The notes under the pieces were generated by a model. The model did no database searches, was not told the origin of the DNA, and saw nothing but the letters and a program-made list of their open reading frames with translations. A program made the position numbers and the translations under genes. From Taenia hydatigena (lineage: Eukaryota; Platyhelminthes; Cestoda; Cyclophyllidea; Taeniidae): 64,000 bases of DNA. The stretch spans positions 11,267,672-11,331,671 of the forward strand of contig JADWOT020000008.1 in NCBI GenBank assembly GCA_036345935.2, read 5' to 3'. Below, one piece after another: positions 11,324 through 24,867 of this stretch (position 1 is its first letter; each line of letters begins with the position of its first letter).

Positions 11324-13261
11324 ACTGACTTACTTTACTTAGTTCATAAGCAGACACTCTTTTGGCTATGTATGGAGAAGAATCAGATACCGTGAGATTG
11401 GTGCAAAGTGTCTTCTGGGCCGGCTCGGATTCGACTTTTTGTAGGCAGAAATTGACCGCTACATAACCAAGGATGTTTTCAATCAAACTTCAGAGGAATC
11501 ACAATGAGTGCTATGTGCTTTGAAGACTTAGAGTCTCTACCTATTCTCCTCTCCGCTAGTTGATCCAATGCTCGATTGACCAAGTTTAGGCGACATCGGA
11601 TTGATCTAGTTGCAATAGTCAGAAAAAGTGCGATATTTTAGATAAAGTTTGGTAAAAAATAAAAGACCAAGGTTTCTCCAAATTTTCATGATCGTTAAAC
11701 CAATGATAAAAGGAAATTAATCAGTGTCCAAACATTTACATTTATAAGGTTTTGGAAAGTAGTCGTGTAAAAGCTAGACTGGTATCATATAATACCCTTC
11801 ATTAAACCACCAGAAATTCGAATGCCTGCAGTTGGATTAAGACTTTTGAGGAAATGAAAGGAAGCAAAAAATCCATTGGTGCTTGCGCCTTTTTTGAAGT
11901 GTCGACGCACATTGTTGATAGGAAAAGTTGATGTGATTTGGCTGGATGGACAAGGAGAACTGGGGGCAGACGCAAGAGGACAAACGTCAGAAACCTGCAA
12001 TAAATAAAATGCGCATGCTTTGGTCCAACATACTTACGACTTGACGTTTCGAGCTCTGCGCAACAAATTAAATTGCTTCAGATCGCATGACAAACAGTTT
12101 ATCGTCATTCTGCAACTCTTGAATATGCTAACAAGTTGTCACTTGTCGCTCTATTAGGCTTAGATACACGTTTGAGATCCACATCTGTTGACATCTTAAA
12201 CTTTTTTTGTTGCTGTTTCGCCGAACGGGTTTATTGCTTTAGCTATCTCGGTACTACTTTTCATGCAGTGTTCAGACAGATTAGGCATCTCAATCAAACA
12301 TTAGCAAAAGATTTCTTCCCACTATTGGCTAAATAATCCATGAAGCGATCAAGGAGTTGACGTTGAGTCTGTATTTGATCACCGAGGTTATAACGAGCTA
12401 CTAAATTTTGGACTATGGAGACCCTTGCGTTAGGTTCTTTTTTCACAAAAGCAAGTGAAACATCTCATTAGGCTGCCTAGAACTTCATGGGCTGTATGTG
12501 AGTCGGTAGAATTTTTTAGGTTTGCCATGGAAAACAAAGTGAAATCGTCTTTACTAGCGCAAGGAAATGAGCCGTTCACTTAGCCACATTAGGGCTTTTA
12601 TGAGTTAGACCCGAAACATCTCAACGTTCAAAATAGTCGTCAATCTCTCTTGTAGAGGCATGGACAATCAGGACTTCAGAGTGATAGGGATTCGCTGTGA
12701 GAATGAGAACTTTGCGATACCATTTGGCGCCTTCTTGGCTCAACGATTCTGTGGAGCACGGGGGACTCGAACCCAGGATTGGCTTGACGAAGTTAAAATA
12801 AATAAATAATTCAGATTGACAAAATCAGGACTGCATTGTTGACGCAAACGGTTACGCCTTTACACTAATACAAGAGTGATGAGATGTTGTCCAAAGGTGC
12901 GAATTTTTTGGGCGAAAATTCCCCGTCAACGGGGGAATTCGCTAATAATGCTCAAAATAGGCTTGAGACAAGAGATGTGGAATTATGCGTTAGTAGTTGG
13001 GGTGGATCTCCTTTATGACTGCATTATCAGTGCAGTTAGCAAAGGGTTTTGAAAGCCCTAATACAACACGCGAAATCTTTTGTCTTTCTCATTTTATCAA
13101 CAGTTACTCAGCCAGGGAAAAAATTCTAAGAAATGTATACCAGAAATACGATGGGTCTACTTTAAAACCAGTTAATTTTTACATCCTTAGATGCCTGTGA
13201 TTTTCAACTACTTGGAAATGCAAACTATCAAAACAATTGTCAGGACAAGATTTTACTGATT
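11324..13261. other. Intergenic between a TRIM and the fibulin gene
   Basis: No gene is supported in these 1.9 kb. A tRNA-like B-box fragment lies near 12746 on the minus strand. The 3' UTR of the fibulin gene lies at the right end. Confidence 0.4.
12735..12778 (-). repeat. tRNA-like 3' fragment with Pol III B-box
   Basis: The minus strand reads like the 3' half of a tRNA. It includes GGTTCGAGTCC, an exact match to the B-box consensus, followed by a short acceptor-like stretch. The outer T-stem pairs are mismatched and no D-arm or A-box lies upstream. It is therefore a tRNA-derived relic, perhaps from a SINE, and not a working tRNA. Confidence 0.3.
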
Positions 13262-13430
13262 TCACAATAATTTGTTAGTCGACACTGGAAAATGTTTCAG
13301 TAAAATGGAGCGATTAGGTGTGGCGTCATTGTATGTGAAGGTGAGGAAGAGCTTTCGGGTGGGCACGCACATGGTCAGGGCGAGTGGGCTGTTTTTGCGC
13401 ATGATGAGGAATGGGCGCGTACAGTGGCAT
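13262..13430 (-). CDS. Possible alternative last exon of the fibulin gene
   Basis: Past the constitutive stop, an AG acceptor (13432-13431) opens a 169 nt exon ending with a stop at 13262-13264. It enters in the phase left by the exon ending at 14062, so it could replace the last two exons. The join would read GYR then CHCTRPFLIM..., keeping a Cys after Arg, as the standard exon does (GYR then CTLMPEYEC). The segment LALTMCVPTRKLFLTFTYND has the alternating hydrophobic look of a fibulin C-terminal module. This is a hypothesis; it may only be 3' UTR. Confidence 0.25.
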
Positions 13431-13456
13431 CTGATCAAAGTAAAGCAGTACGTATA

Positions 13457-16400
13457 TCATTTCTTGCTCCTCCAGTCGTCAATGTCGTTGTTGATGGCGG
13501 TTGAATTCAAATTGTTATTTTCAGTTGCGTAGAGATAAAACCTTGTGTTGGATCTGACTTTGCTTCTCTGTCCGAGCATTTCCGACAGGCGGACAGAGAC
13601 AAAAATGTCTGCTGGCGGTTCAATCGGTCTGACCAATAGCAGTTCCACTGTCCGTCTGTCGGAGGCTTTCACAGCTAACTGTAATCCAGATTAAAAGAAC
13701 AGCCAGGAATCAATACTTAGTTTGATCACGTTCATATTAGAAACTTACCTTCAGCGAATTCTTCACTGAAATGTGTCGCTTTGTGCGTGTGTCGTAAGCG
13801 TAGTGTTCCAGTAGTTCAACGTTGACAGTCCCGCGCCTGACCACTGAAGAATCCAACTCACCTAGAACTAGGCGCTTTTTCAAAACTGAGGGTAATTCGA
13901 TGTGTAGGTGATCAATTCGGAGTGGCCTATCCTTCAAGCAGTACGGATCAAACGTATTGCATTCGTATTCCGGCATTAAGGTACACCTGCAAAAGATCAT
14001 CAGTCAACGTAGGGCACTACTACCAAAGCTTGGGGGAGAAATGTGGTATTGTGTTGGGTACCTGTAGCCATTCGCAATTTTTTGTTTTACATACATGGAT
14101 GGACAGCGCTCGGAGACACAGCGATAGGAGCCATAGAGATTTACGCAACTGAATGTGATTCCTCGGGCGTGACGTGAAGTACAAATGCCATCCCGCTCCT
14201 GACACTCATTGATGTCTGCAGACACACACAAATGTGTTAACTGAGAAGAAATTAGCCGTGTCTTATCCTAACTTTTTAAGTGGAAATGGACTTACTGGTA
14301 TTTAATAACTAAAATCCACAACTGCTTTTCTGTCATTAATTTAATCGTCATAGTGATCAAATCTTTTCTAACCCGTTGGTGTTGTTCTGCGACCATGTCC
14401 ACGGCCCCCAAGGCTGCAGACGTCACATCTTAGTAGCACTGAAGCATCCCTCTCGTTTAATCTCACAACATCTTTTGACCTCTAGGTTCTGTCCATTTTG
14501 CTGCAGAAAATTGTCAACAATTTAAAGTTTTTAAATTCGTGCTACTCCTTTCAAAAAAAAAACGAATACGAAAAGTATGATTGTCTAACTTGTGAGAGAG
14601 CAATTAAAGCTTTCAAAGGTCTCTTGACAGAAGTCAATGCAGAAATTATCTACATGATCTAAGTCGAAGAGATTTTTCAACCAGTAAACAGAATGTTCTA
14701 TCCGTCACAGAGGTAACATTTTGCTTGTTCTGTGGAACCTAAAGTGGCCAGGATGAATCGATGGAGGGATCCATATCATCAAAGTCGCGGCGTATGACTG
14801 AAACTATTGCCAGGTTTTTTGAATGGAACTCTTAAATATCTAAAGTATGTCAGATCGTTATACATTTCACTTCGTACTGCCCTGCCCTCCTGTCCCATAA
14901 TATGCTACGATACGGCGCGGAAAGCCTAGCAGAACCTCGATGCATACTGCATGATTGCGAATATATGGGTTGCATATAGCAGCATCTAGATCAATTTAAG
15001 CTTCGATTCCATGAGCACGCACATAATGTACGCGTGTTGGAACCCTGTTCTTTCGTGATCTCACCTTCACCTTAGTAGTATTTTTTGCTCTGCGAAAAGT
15101 ATGGCTTATCACATCGTTAATTTTTACAGTACAAACAAACAGTGGACAGGAGGACTCACCAACGCAGTTTCCACCCTTTCCTAGACGGAAGCCAGAAGGG
15201 CAGTCGCAACGAAAGGAGCCGAGGGTGTTGACACAAATTCCGCTCTGGCAGAGCGCACCTGCGCCCTTCTCCGCGCACTCGTTAATGTCTGCACATGTAA
15301 AGAAAAACCAAAAAATATAAAAATACCACTAAATCGAAACCCACCTCATTTAAGGCCGTGCTGTATCACTGTGTATAATAAGTAACTAAGTAATGATTGT
15401 GTGGGATAGTGCAGAACCTAAGAAACTCACCAATACAGGTTCTATTGTCCCAATTGAGGCGATATCCCTTCGCGCATTCACAGTGGTACCCACCCTCCTC
15501 ATTAATGCACTGGTGGTCAGGTCCGCATGTATCAATCCCGAGCACACATTCATTGACATCTGAAGAGAAGACGACCATTAACATCCGCATGTCCTATAAG
15601 CCATCTTTCTAGAACAACGCCTTCTTCCCCCTTATTGAAAATTCTTTAAAAATGGGCGCGGCAAATGCTTTGTAGGTTATTTTTAAAGGTGGAAATGCTT
15701 TTAAGATGTATACGGATTTTAAGGTTTCTTTGGAGGAAGACAAGACATGGTTAATCGAGAATTTGCAAGCATGGTGGTCTTAGATAGTAGGTTGAATTTT
15801 TCCAATTTTATCTTAACGATCCACATTCCTGTTTGCACCGAAGAGCATCAGTCTTTTGGCTAAGAGGAGTCTCAACAAGTCATATGCTTCAACTGCACTC
15901 CTGATTGGTGTTGGCTTTTTGGAGAAATTAGGCTCATTTACCTCGACACGCATAGACGGGATAGCTGTGCCAGACGAATCCATTTGGACAAATGCAGCGG
16001 TAACTTCCGGCAGTGTTTACACAGCGGGCGCGCCTGTCCGGGCACGATTCTTCCGGGCGAAATACTTCACATTCGTTGATATCTACAACATAGTCGCTGG
16101 CATTGTTCCTGTTGAGTACAAAGTGCTTTCATATTTTAAGGTACAGTCGCTACTGAAAGTTCCTATTCATGCATATTTCAAGAGCAAATAACATGGAGGT
16201 GATGGACGTGCACCTACGGTCACGACTACCGATCATTGTTATGCACAGTACAGTATGGTATAATCTAAAAGATTTGTCATTTTCCAGCCGCTTATTTTTA
16301 AACACTCACTGTATTGCTGAAATTAGAGGGCTCTAGCATTCTGACGAAACGTGAACAATTCTGGTAGGAATAAGGGTGACGTACCGACACAGGCAGTGTC

Positions 16401-19400
16401 GTTTATGTTTTTAAAGCCTCTTTCGCAGAGGCATCGGTATGATCCGAGGGTGTTTTCGCAGTGCATATTCAAACCACACTTCGCTTCTCCCGTGGCACAT
16501 TCGTTGATATCTGAATAAGAAAATTAAGATCTTCAATGCACAAAGTAAACTCCTCCATAAAATGTATATTCATCAGGCTAAAATGACAATTAAAGTTACC
16601 ACAAAGGTGAAATTGTTATTTATCTTTGATGAGGGTGGGTTCCTGTAGATAAGTAATTTTCAGTGTCTGCGTTCAGGCTTACAATATATAATGTTTGACC
16701 ATATTTTCCATTGTAAAGGAAAAAGAAATTCATATGAACTCCTAAAGTTGCAAAGGAAACCTGTGCACGACGCCTTTGGAGATGTTCGATGGAATCCCTT
16801 CGGACAGTCCGTTAGTGTAACACATCTGTAGGCACCAACCGTGTTAACGCACACTTGATGGGAACCACACAGGGGATTTTGAGGATCTCCGTGTTTTTCT
16901 TCCTCTGCACACTCATCTATATCTGCTCAAGTAAACAAAGTAACTGCATTTTATTACAAAAATGGCATTCTAATTGAAAGTCAATCATTCATTTGTTGAC
17001 ATTGATTAAAGCAAAGATTTGTCAGCCTTGCGTTCTGAGAATAATGCCTTAATAGTAGAACCGATGGCGACCGAAATTTACATCTATGAACATTTAATCC
17101 CATGAACGCATACTTGTATTTTTTAACGATGACATGATGCATAATGCAGGTAATTGACTCACCAACGCATTCTTTCCCACGATGCTGGAATCCCGTAGAG
17201 CAAACACATTGTTCCAAAGCGTAATCATACCTATACAGGGGAAAATAGCATAGATTCAAAAGTTTGAAATGTTGAGCGTTAGATCGTCATGGAAGCATTG
17301 TTTGCAGATATTGACTCCTGGTGGCACCTTATGAGACGATGGATCAGCTGGAGACCATAAGGGTGGCAGGCTATTCTTCGAGCGCTCACCTTAGGAACCA
17401 GAGGTGTCATAAGTAGTGGGCTTTGTCACATCATATTCAATATCATTTCGTCACTTTCTCCAAGATCACAATCCTGATATAATTTTTTTAATAAGGCCCC
17501 ACAACTCAATACTGGTTCATGCAGAATGTACTCAAAGCCACTCCATGAATATCCTCCGCCTATATCATTATTTTACGTCTAATAGAAGTGTTAACAACAA
17601 GATCTTGTGCAAATACTTGTCGTAAATGAGACTGCACTCAGATAAGAAAATCGGAGAGTCACATATACGCGACAGTGGTGAATGCGTCGGCAATCCCCAG
17701 AAAGCACTCCGATTTCCGTTCCATATAGGTTCCCCTTTTCGTGACTAGCATCACGAAGAGGCTGACTTTAGGTGCGGTATTAATAACCAAAGCGGATAAA
17801 GCCTGCTTAAACAATGGAAACACGGTAGAATGGAACCATTCTGTGTTTCTAGCACAGCTGCCTGTCGTGCGCGCATACTCATATTAACCGAGAAATAAAG
17901 GCGCCTACATTGAAGTCTTTGTGTCTTGACGTCTCTGGTTGAGAGCTAGACACGCACGAGAACCCAGACTCATAGAAGAAGCTAATAGTGAAGGGGTTAA
18001 GAAACCAAACATAAAGATTTTTCAATTGAAAAAAAGGAGTTAAAGTACCTCTCGGTGTGGTGACAAGGCGAAGGCTCGCATTTGTAGGCGCCGGGTGTGT
18101 TTACACATATCTGACCGTGCCGACAATTGAAAGCCTTGAGTTTGCATTCATCTATGTCTGCGAAAACGAGAATGTCGAAATGTTGTGAGCTCTTACCTCC
18201 ATTTCGCCAGTAAGTCACGTGCACTGAACATAATGTCAATGACTCATACGTATAAACAGAAGCATTTAGTCAGGTTTTTCGAAAACTTGTAGTTAAAAAT
18301 GGCTGCTCTAATACTTGGTCTTTTTTGTCCTTAAAATATTGAAGTAAAATTAGAGAACTATTTTAGGGCCTAAGAATGAGACCAAAATGTGTGACTGTAA
18401 TGGTGGTGTTGAAAGTGAACCAAAAGTGTGGCCTGAATCCATCACTCCTACATGTATTTATATTTTTGTCACTTCGCACAAATCACCGCATTGCAAACGA
18501 CCAATGGACTATTGTCACCCTAAATCCTCAGGCGGTGGTATGGATGAGTTCGTTTCACTCTCCATCTACACTGAGTCCTATCAGTCAGATCTCATTCGCG
18601 CATTCAAAATCTGGCTAAGCAAACTCGAGAAGGTCAGTAAATGGAAACCTCAACCGTTTGCAAATCGTGATACTAACCATCGCAAATGGTTCCATTCCCG
18701 TTGAGTTGGAAGCCCATTTCACAGCGCAACTTCGGCTCACAGATGTAGTCGCCAGGGCGGTTGGTGCATCGCTCAAAGGCTCTGCAAAGAGTCGTATTCA
18801 ACTCGCACTCGTTGATGTCTATGCTTGGAAGAGGAGATTTAGGAAGACCATTGGAGTAGCCGAAATTATAAGAGTTATAAGGAAAAATCTACTGTTTGTT
18901 TCTAGGCATATTTGCGTAATTAAGAAGTATTGTAAGAAGTAAGCCTAACTCCGAAGGAAAAGGGATGTGAAGGTCTGAAACATGACACAACGTCACCAAT
19001 TTGGCTCTATCGATGGCACGGAGAGGACCGAGGTTATATTCTGGGAGTCAAGTGCCTAACCTTACCAATACCCAGACTATGGTAAACAAATGCTTTACTG
19101 AGGCGGTTTACTTCCCAATGACGAAAAAACATTTACCGTTGTTAACGTAAGGATGATGCTGTAAAAAAGACGCTCTACATTTAAGGTGGATTGAAACAAA
19201 TGTTCATTCACCAGAAGTGGGACTCTACCTTCACAACTATTGCGCCGCTCATTAAATGTATAGCCGGATGGACAAGGTGTGCATAAACCATTGGAGTTTC
19301 GTCTAAAATATAACAACGAAGATATGTGTACACGAAGAATGTTTCTGTTTAGACTTTTACGACTGTATAAATCTGAATAGCTGACTTTAGTGAGACATTT

Positions 19401-22400
19401 TACATGAGCTAGGTTAGAGAATGTGACTCAATGAAGTAAAACCAAGTAACAATGGCTGTAAAATGCTGGATGCTAAGTAAATGCAAATAACCTGCCATTG
19501 AAACAATGTCATTCAACCCCTGTCCAACATTGCATTCCTTCCTAAGTTGGCTAGACGTGAGAGGTTATTACCTCAGTTTCCCGGGGCACTTTTTCGGGAC
19601 GCATTTCATTCCACCTCGCACGTTTACACAAATCATGTTTGGACCGCAGATATCCGGCTGTGCTTTGCACTCGTCGATGTCTATTTGTAGAATATGAAAT
19701 TCTTCCGCATTAAGAGATGGTGAAACACACCTCGAATGCTTTAAAGTGTATGTACTTATATTGTTGAGTAGCGAGTCTAAAAGTTGCATGAGCTCACATT
19801 ACTAGGTAAAGGCAAAAAGGTGAACGCTTTTGCCATTGAATCAATAGACTTAACCTGATCTCGAAGTTTAAAAATCGCCAATCTCTAAATCCACTATAAG
19901 GTAATCGTAAACAGTGTCGATAAGAAGACCAAATGGAAATTTATTCGACGAGCTGACTGATATAAGTGCTCGTCTAGATTTAACCAAACGTACATGACTG
20001 TAATCATTTTTACCTTTGAAAGACGTCTGATGGGCTTTCAAGGCAAAAAAGGCTACTTTGGTCACCTTCGCATTCCTGAGTCTCGGAATTGAGCACGTAG
20101 CCGAAGCCGCAGGGCACCTGGCGAATGCACTGAAAGGACCCAATCACGTTTCGGCACTCGTAGCCCGCTTTGCAGACATCCGGAGAAACTTTGCATTCGT
20201 CAATATCTGAAAACAGACCATTTTCCTTCGAATGTATTATCCTGTTTCTCAAACCACAGTTTCCTCAGAATACGAGGAGAAAAAGGGGATTCTTGGAGAC
20301 GTGCATGAAGTAAATGCATAGTCTCAATCTAAATCAGCCCAAACACGGCAACATTTCGTGCTTTTAGACATTCAGCAATCATAAGTTCAAACACATAATA
20401 ATTTCCTTTGTCTTAATGCTATAAAATAGGGGAGCATTCGGGATAGCCAACAGAGTTATCAACCGTATAGTTCAATCCTACTGTTAGTGTTTTGTAGGGT
20501 CCGCGACTGGCTAACCCAGCTTAAGACATGCAACCGCCTACACAGCAACAGAATACACACATCCATGCAAGTCAAAGTATACGTGAACGCATCATGAAAA
20601 CTGGCTTGAAGAAACTATTTCATGCAATAAGCAAAATAATCTGGGAATCTTACGCGACTGTGCTTTAGAAAAAATGCAATGGAATGCCATGTTTTCAATT
20701 AGGCATAGTTCAAGGTCATTTGCCTAATAGGGAGTTTTCTGAACGTCCAAATTTGGAAAAAAGGCAGACAAAGAATTGTAAGGGGAGGTTGTTTACGGCA
20801 AGTTTAGTTGTTATTAAAAGGTAGAACTTGCCAACGCATTCGCCATCTCGGGTTTTTTGGAAGCCCTGCTTGCAATTGCACCTGTAGCTGCCTTCAGTGT
20901 TGATGCATTGCTGGCCGGACTTGGGACAGGCGGCCACATAGTGACTACCCTCCAAAAGGCCCTCCTCGCACTCATTCACGTCTTTTTTCGTAGCAATCAC
21001 ACGATAAGAAGCAAAATCTCGAGTTAAACACATGCACATGCTCATGCAGCGGCATGCGTTAAGGGGAAAAATCAATGTTAATGCATCTGCAACCTTAAAC
21101 AAAACGACCAACCATCCGAATAGTACGCCAATTTTACAGTGTGAGAGACTTTCATGTCAAGTGTAGTCCATCAAAAATGGGCGTTACCGTGGTGGTACTA
21201 CACTCACTGGCAAGGCGGCGAACATATATCGTTAAACAAAGATAAAAACAGCAATGATAGCGAGAGCCTGTAGTGGTGTCCGGGGTCGACAAATTCACTT
21301 CTAACCAGTGGAAATCGTTCTTTACAAAAGACATCATTCTACAGTGATGCGATGCCCAGCTGCTCAGTAGTAGGACATTTGTCCGATGTTGTCTATTCAA
21401 AGACAGTTTCTGTAATTCTCATTTCACAGACTCCGCTGCCATTCATGTGAATATTTACGTGTGGAAAGCCTAGATCAGCCTTGAAATCTGAATGAGGCCC
21501 AATCTGTCGTGATTTTGCAGTAGGGATGAATATTTGGGAACCGTGAAAGCAGCCAATTAGGTACCTTGAACACTGTATGCTAATGCAGACAGAGTGCCCT
21601 GGGATCGTTCGGTGGTGCTAGAAAATCCTTCCATTCCATAGCTATTTAGGCATTAAGTATGCGCCAAAAAAAATGCAGGTGTGACTGTATTCAAATGCAT
21701 GTATATTTTTTAAACTTCAAAATAAAACTTTTAACCAATTTCTTCAGCATTTACTCTGTTCGTTCGACGGAGAGGAGAGAGGACCTCTAGTTTAAAATCT
21801 TAAGCTGACTAGAACCTCCAGGGTGATTAAGAAGAGTTTGAAACTTCCCCATAGCTCCTTAAAAGAGTCTTGTTGTCATAGCTGATTGTGCAGTGTCCAC
21901 GTGCATCCGAACCGTTTATTCACGTAAATATGTGTGGTAGTAAACACCTCGGCATCACCGTGGCTTTCAAATGCCGCACGCCTTGATTTTTTGGCCTTTA
22001 TTAACGTATTATGTTATTTATTCAAGAGCTGACTTGTTTGTCAAGTCGTATGGTAGCAGCATTGCAAATAAAGCTGATGAATCTCAATTCTGTCGAGCAA
22101 AATTAATAGTTTTGAGTAGCTCTCTGTTTCATGTCCTCACCAAACTAAACCCGGTTGCCAGTCACCATTCACACTAAAGCTTGTTGATCTCTTGTCTTTT
22201 CACGAGCCACGAAGGGAGTCAGCCTGTGACTGCATACAATCCCGGTCAATTAATGTTTATTTGGTGATGCTTAAAAGGTTAGTTTACTCAGTTGAGCCTA
22301 AAACTGTAAGAGACACGCCAAGACGCGGAATGTTTATTGCAGAATGCAACCATACGGGGCCTCTGACAGTTAACACTCCATCATTTCAGAAAGGAGTAAG

Positions 22401-24867
22401 ATTAACTAACAATCGCTTGACATCGAAACTCGATAAACAAGGACAGCCTGATCGTGAAGTCTTCCTCACTTTCCAGGCCATTAGCAATCACATGTATTTA
22501 TTTCTAATTTCACTCACTTTATTTGTTGAGCATACCTATTCCATTGATCGCACCATTTTAAGAACTCATTCAGGTGCTTTTCGAATTCATTACATTGAAA
22601 TTGTAGTTAGGTTAACTCCTCCTATTTGACCTGACCTCAAGATCACTAATTGTGAAAGTGGTCGTATTAAAAAACCCGGGCAATATGGTTTTAAATTCAG
22701 CAGATTTAATTTGTAAAGTGTATTCCAATTGGCCAGCGTATGTTTCAAATGAATTGGTTACTTACCCTCACATCCATTCACGTCATTACGGAACTCGTAA
22801 CCGGGAGGGCAGTTGAACCTGTCACCAATTTTCGGTAGGCACTTGCTTTGATGCACTGAAAGGTACATACCCTTGGGGCAGCGAGCTAGTGTGTGGAGGC
22901 AAAGCTGCTTTTCCGGATTCCACGTGAAACCAGGCTCGCAGACGAGTTCCGCCTCCGTGCTATGTTGTGTTTGGGGTAAAGGTGGGGAGGAATAAGATGG
23001 AGGATGAGAATGCGATAGGGGAGTCGGAGGAGGAGAGGTGGAGTACGAGTCAGAGTACGAGTACTCTGTTGAATTGACGGTTGCGGAGAATGGTCCAGAG
23101 TTTCCATGCTCCATATAGGACTTTGTGTTGTAACTGCTGGTTGACGGAACGGAGACTATAACAGTCACCGAGGTGGACTTGACTCTATGGCTATTCGTTT
23201 GTCTTTCATAGGACTCCTCACTACTCCCTGTTGTAATCGCATTAGCAAAGGGATCCAGGTCGTCGGGAACTAGATAACCACAGAAGAACTGTTTCCAAGT
23301 ATTCACAGAAGAGTCTCATTATAAATTTGCGATCCACAGGTATCACAAAATGAATATCAACATGTCAGGTTAAAGTAAAATGAAGAAACGTTTAGAAATC
23401 ATAAGTTTCCAAAGCACTATCACAGCCCAGTAAACGAAAACCATTGGGACCATCGTTCAATCTTTCACTCCACCAATCCACACGGTCAGGGTGAGGATGG
23501 GAAAATGGTTCTTAAATGCAGTGATAGTGACTCAAAAGACTTTGAAAATGGTGTATGGAGTTTTCGGACTTGCTGATGGTAATTTCGCAATAGCGAACGT
23601 TAGGTTTTACCTTGATAAGTAAGAACGGATTAATAAAGACGGAGAAAGTTGCAAAGTTTAGTTTTATTTGAACATTTCGACAAGTTATGCATGTGGCAGT
23701 ATGGAGGTATGTACTATTTTTGAAGCCCCAATTCATACTAGCAGCCCTCATGCGAAGGCAGACATAAAGAGACACTCTCTAAAATAGGATGACCCTAATG
23801 CGAGCCTCTATGTGCTGTGGTGGATGTTTGTTCTTTCGAGCCATCACCTGAATTATAGACGTGAGGCAATGCACCAGTGCATGTGCACAATGTACTCGGG
23901 TTTTCAACCCACCTTCATATCCTTTGACCGTGCAGCAGAGTGGCACGCCGTTGATATCAAAGTCCATACTATCGGCCGAAACTACATCTAATGCTGGAAG
24001 TCGATTGTGTCTTTCGCAGCAATCCTAACAAAAGATCACCGCAACTTTAGTTCCCCAAGTTAACAACATTGAGGCTTCGATATGCAGCCTTCATATAGGC
24101 AAAAGACCTAAAGTCTTACCCTCGGGGATTTGAGAAGATCAGGCGAAAAGTGACTAATCGGCGTTAGCTTGTCGTCGGGAGAATATATACTGCGGGCCGC
24201 GTTTTCGCAGAAGATGTTAGCCTTCGCTGCGTAGAAGCAGCCTCTTTTGACCTGCAGGCACTTGGCCATTCGATCGTCTGGTAATTCAGCATTAATATTG
24301 GCAACCTTTTGGAAGGGGAATGTAGCCAATGTGAGATGATTTTAAAATCAACGATTTTTTCAAGAGGAAATTGCTTTCAGGCGAAATTGTGATTTACATA
24401 CTGCTGTTACGCTGATAGGAGCCTGCATCTGCTTTTCCAATGTATTCAAATGCAGGAATTGATGGCTCTAATGTCTTTAAAAATTTAGGGAACATGAATT
24501 CTTATCCATATTAAAGCTTCATTGTGCAGCTAAACTTAATTAGCATTTTTAGCCAAAATCGAAACCCTCTTTTAAAGGCACCTGATGTACTGACGAAGTA
24601 AGGTGTTGGGTGTCGTAGACTTACCTCTTTGAAGATTTGATCCACCTGTTTGATGGCGATGCACTCGTCCGAGTTGCTATCCTTGATGAGTGCGTCTAGT
24701 TCCATGTCATGCGTGCTGTTGATGCCGACGTCACAGCAGGCAGCGAAGGAGAGCTCCATCGTTCGGCATGCAGACGGTGAAATGAAGACTGCAGCAATGA
24801 GGAGGTAGACGCAGAGGAGGTGAATGAGGAGGCTGTACTTGAATAGCATTTCCAGAAAAGTTCCCAT
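13457..24867 (-). CDS. Fibulin-1/2-like secreted extracellular matrix protein
   Basis: Nineteen exons: 24867-24625, 24305-24120, 24024-23913, 23314-22766, 20981-20832, 20206-20066, 19680-19572, 19302-19229, 18818-18678, 18157-18049, 17230-17163, 16922-16761, 16510-16385, 16082-15942, 15559-15431, 15288-15160, 14215-14062, 13986-13749 and 13678-13457. They total 3183 nt, giving 1060 aa. A signal/hydrophobic segment (about residues 8-35) is followed by three Cys-pair modules resembling the fibulin anaphylatoxin-like region (AACCDVG, DCCERHN, PLCCTVKG). Next come a Ser/Pro/Tyr-rich linker, about eleven calcium-binding EGF modules opening with D-I/V-N/D-E-C, and a C-terminal fibulin module (PLRIDHLHIELP, RPIEPP). 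Most EGF exons are phase 1-1. Three EGFs are split by phase-2 introns. Fibulins tie elastic and basement-membrane networks together. Intron 20831-20830 starts with GC. The large intron 20831-20207 and the gap 22765-20982 hold no extra EGF exon. Confidence 0.9.
20982..22765 (-). other. 1.8 kb intron of the fibulin gene
   Basis: This lies between the anaphylatoxin/linker exon and the first EGF exon. Plus-strand frames at 21971-22629 have no splice or homology support. No EGF-like cysteine pattern is visible on the minus strand. Confidence 0.5.

Noticed and set aside
12735..12778. Functional tRNA gene
   Set aside because: Only a T-arm/B-box half is present. The T-stem is mismatched and no D-arm, anticodon arm or A-box is found.
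15856..16191. Plus-strand open frame of 111 codons
   Set aside because: It is the shadow of a minus-strand EGF exon (16082-15942), which has the D-I-N-E-C start, cysteine spacing and correct splice phases.
18376..18942. Cluster of plus-strand open frames
   Set aside because: They overlap the minus-strand EGF exon 18818-18678 and have no plus-strand splice or domain support.
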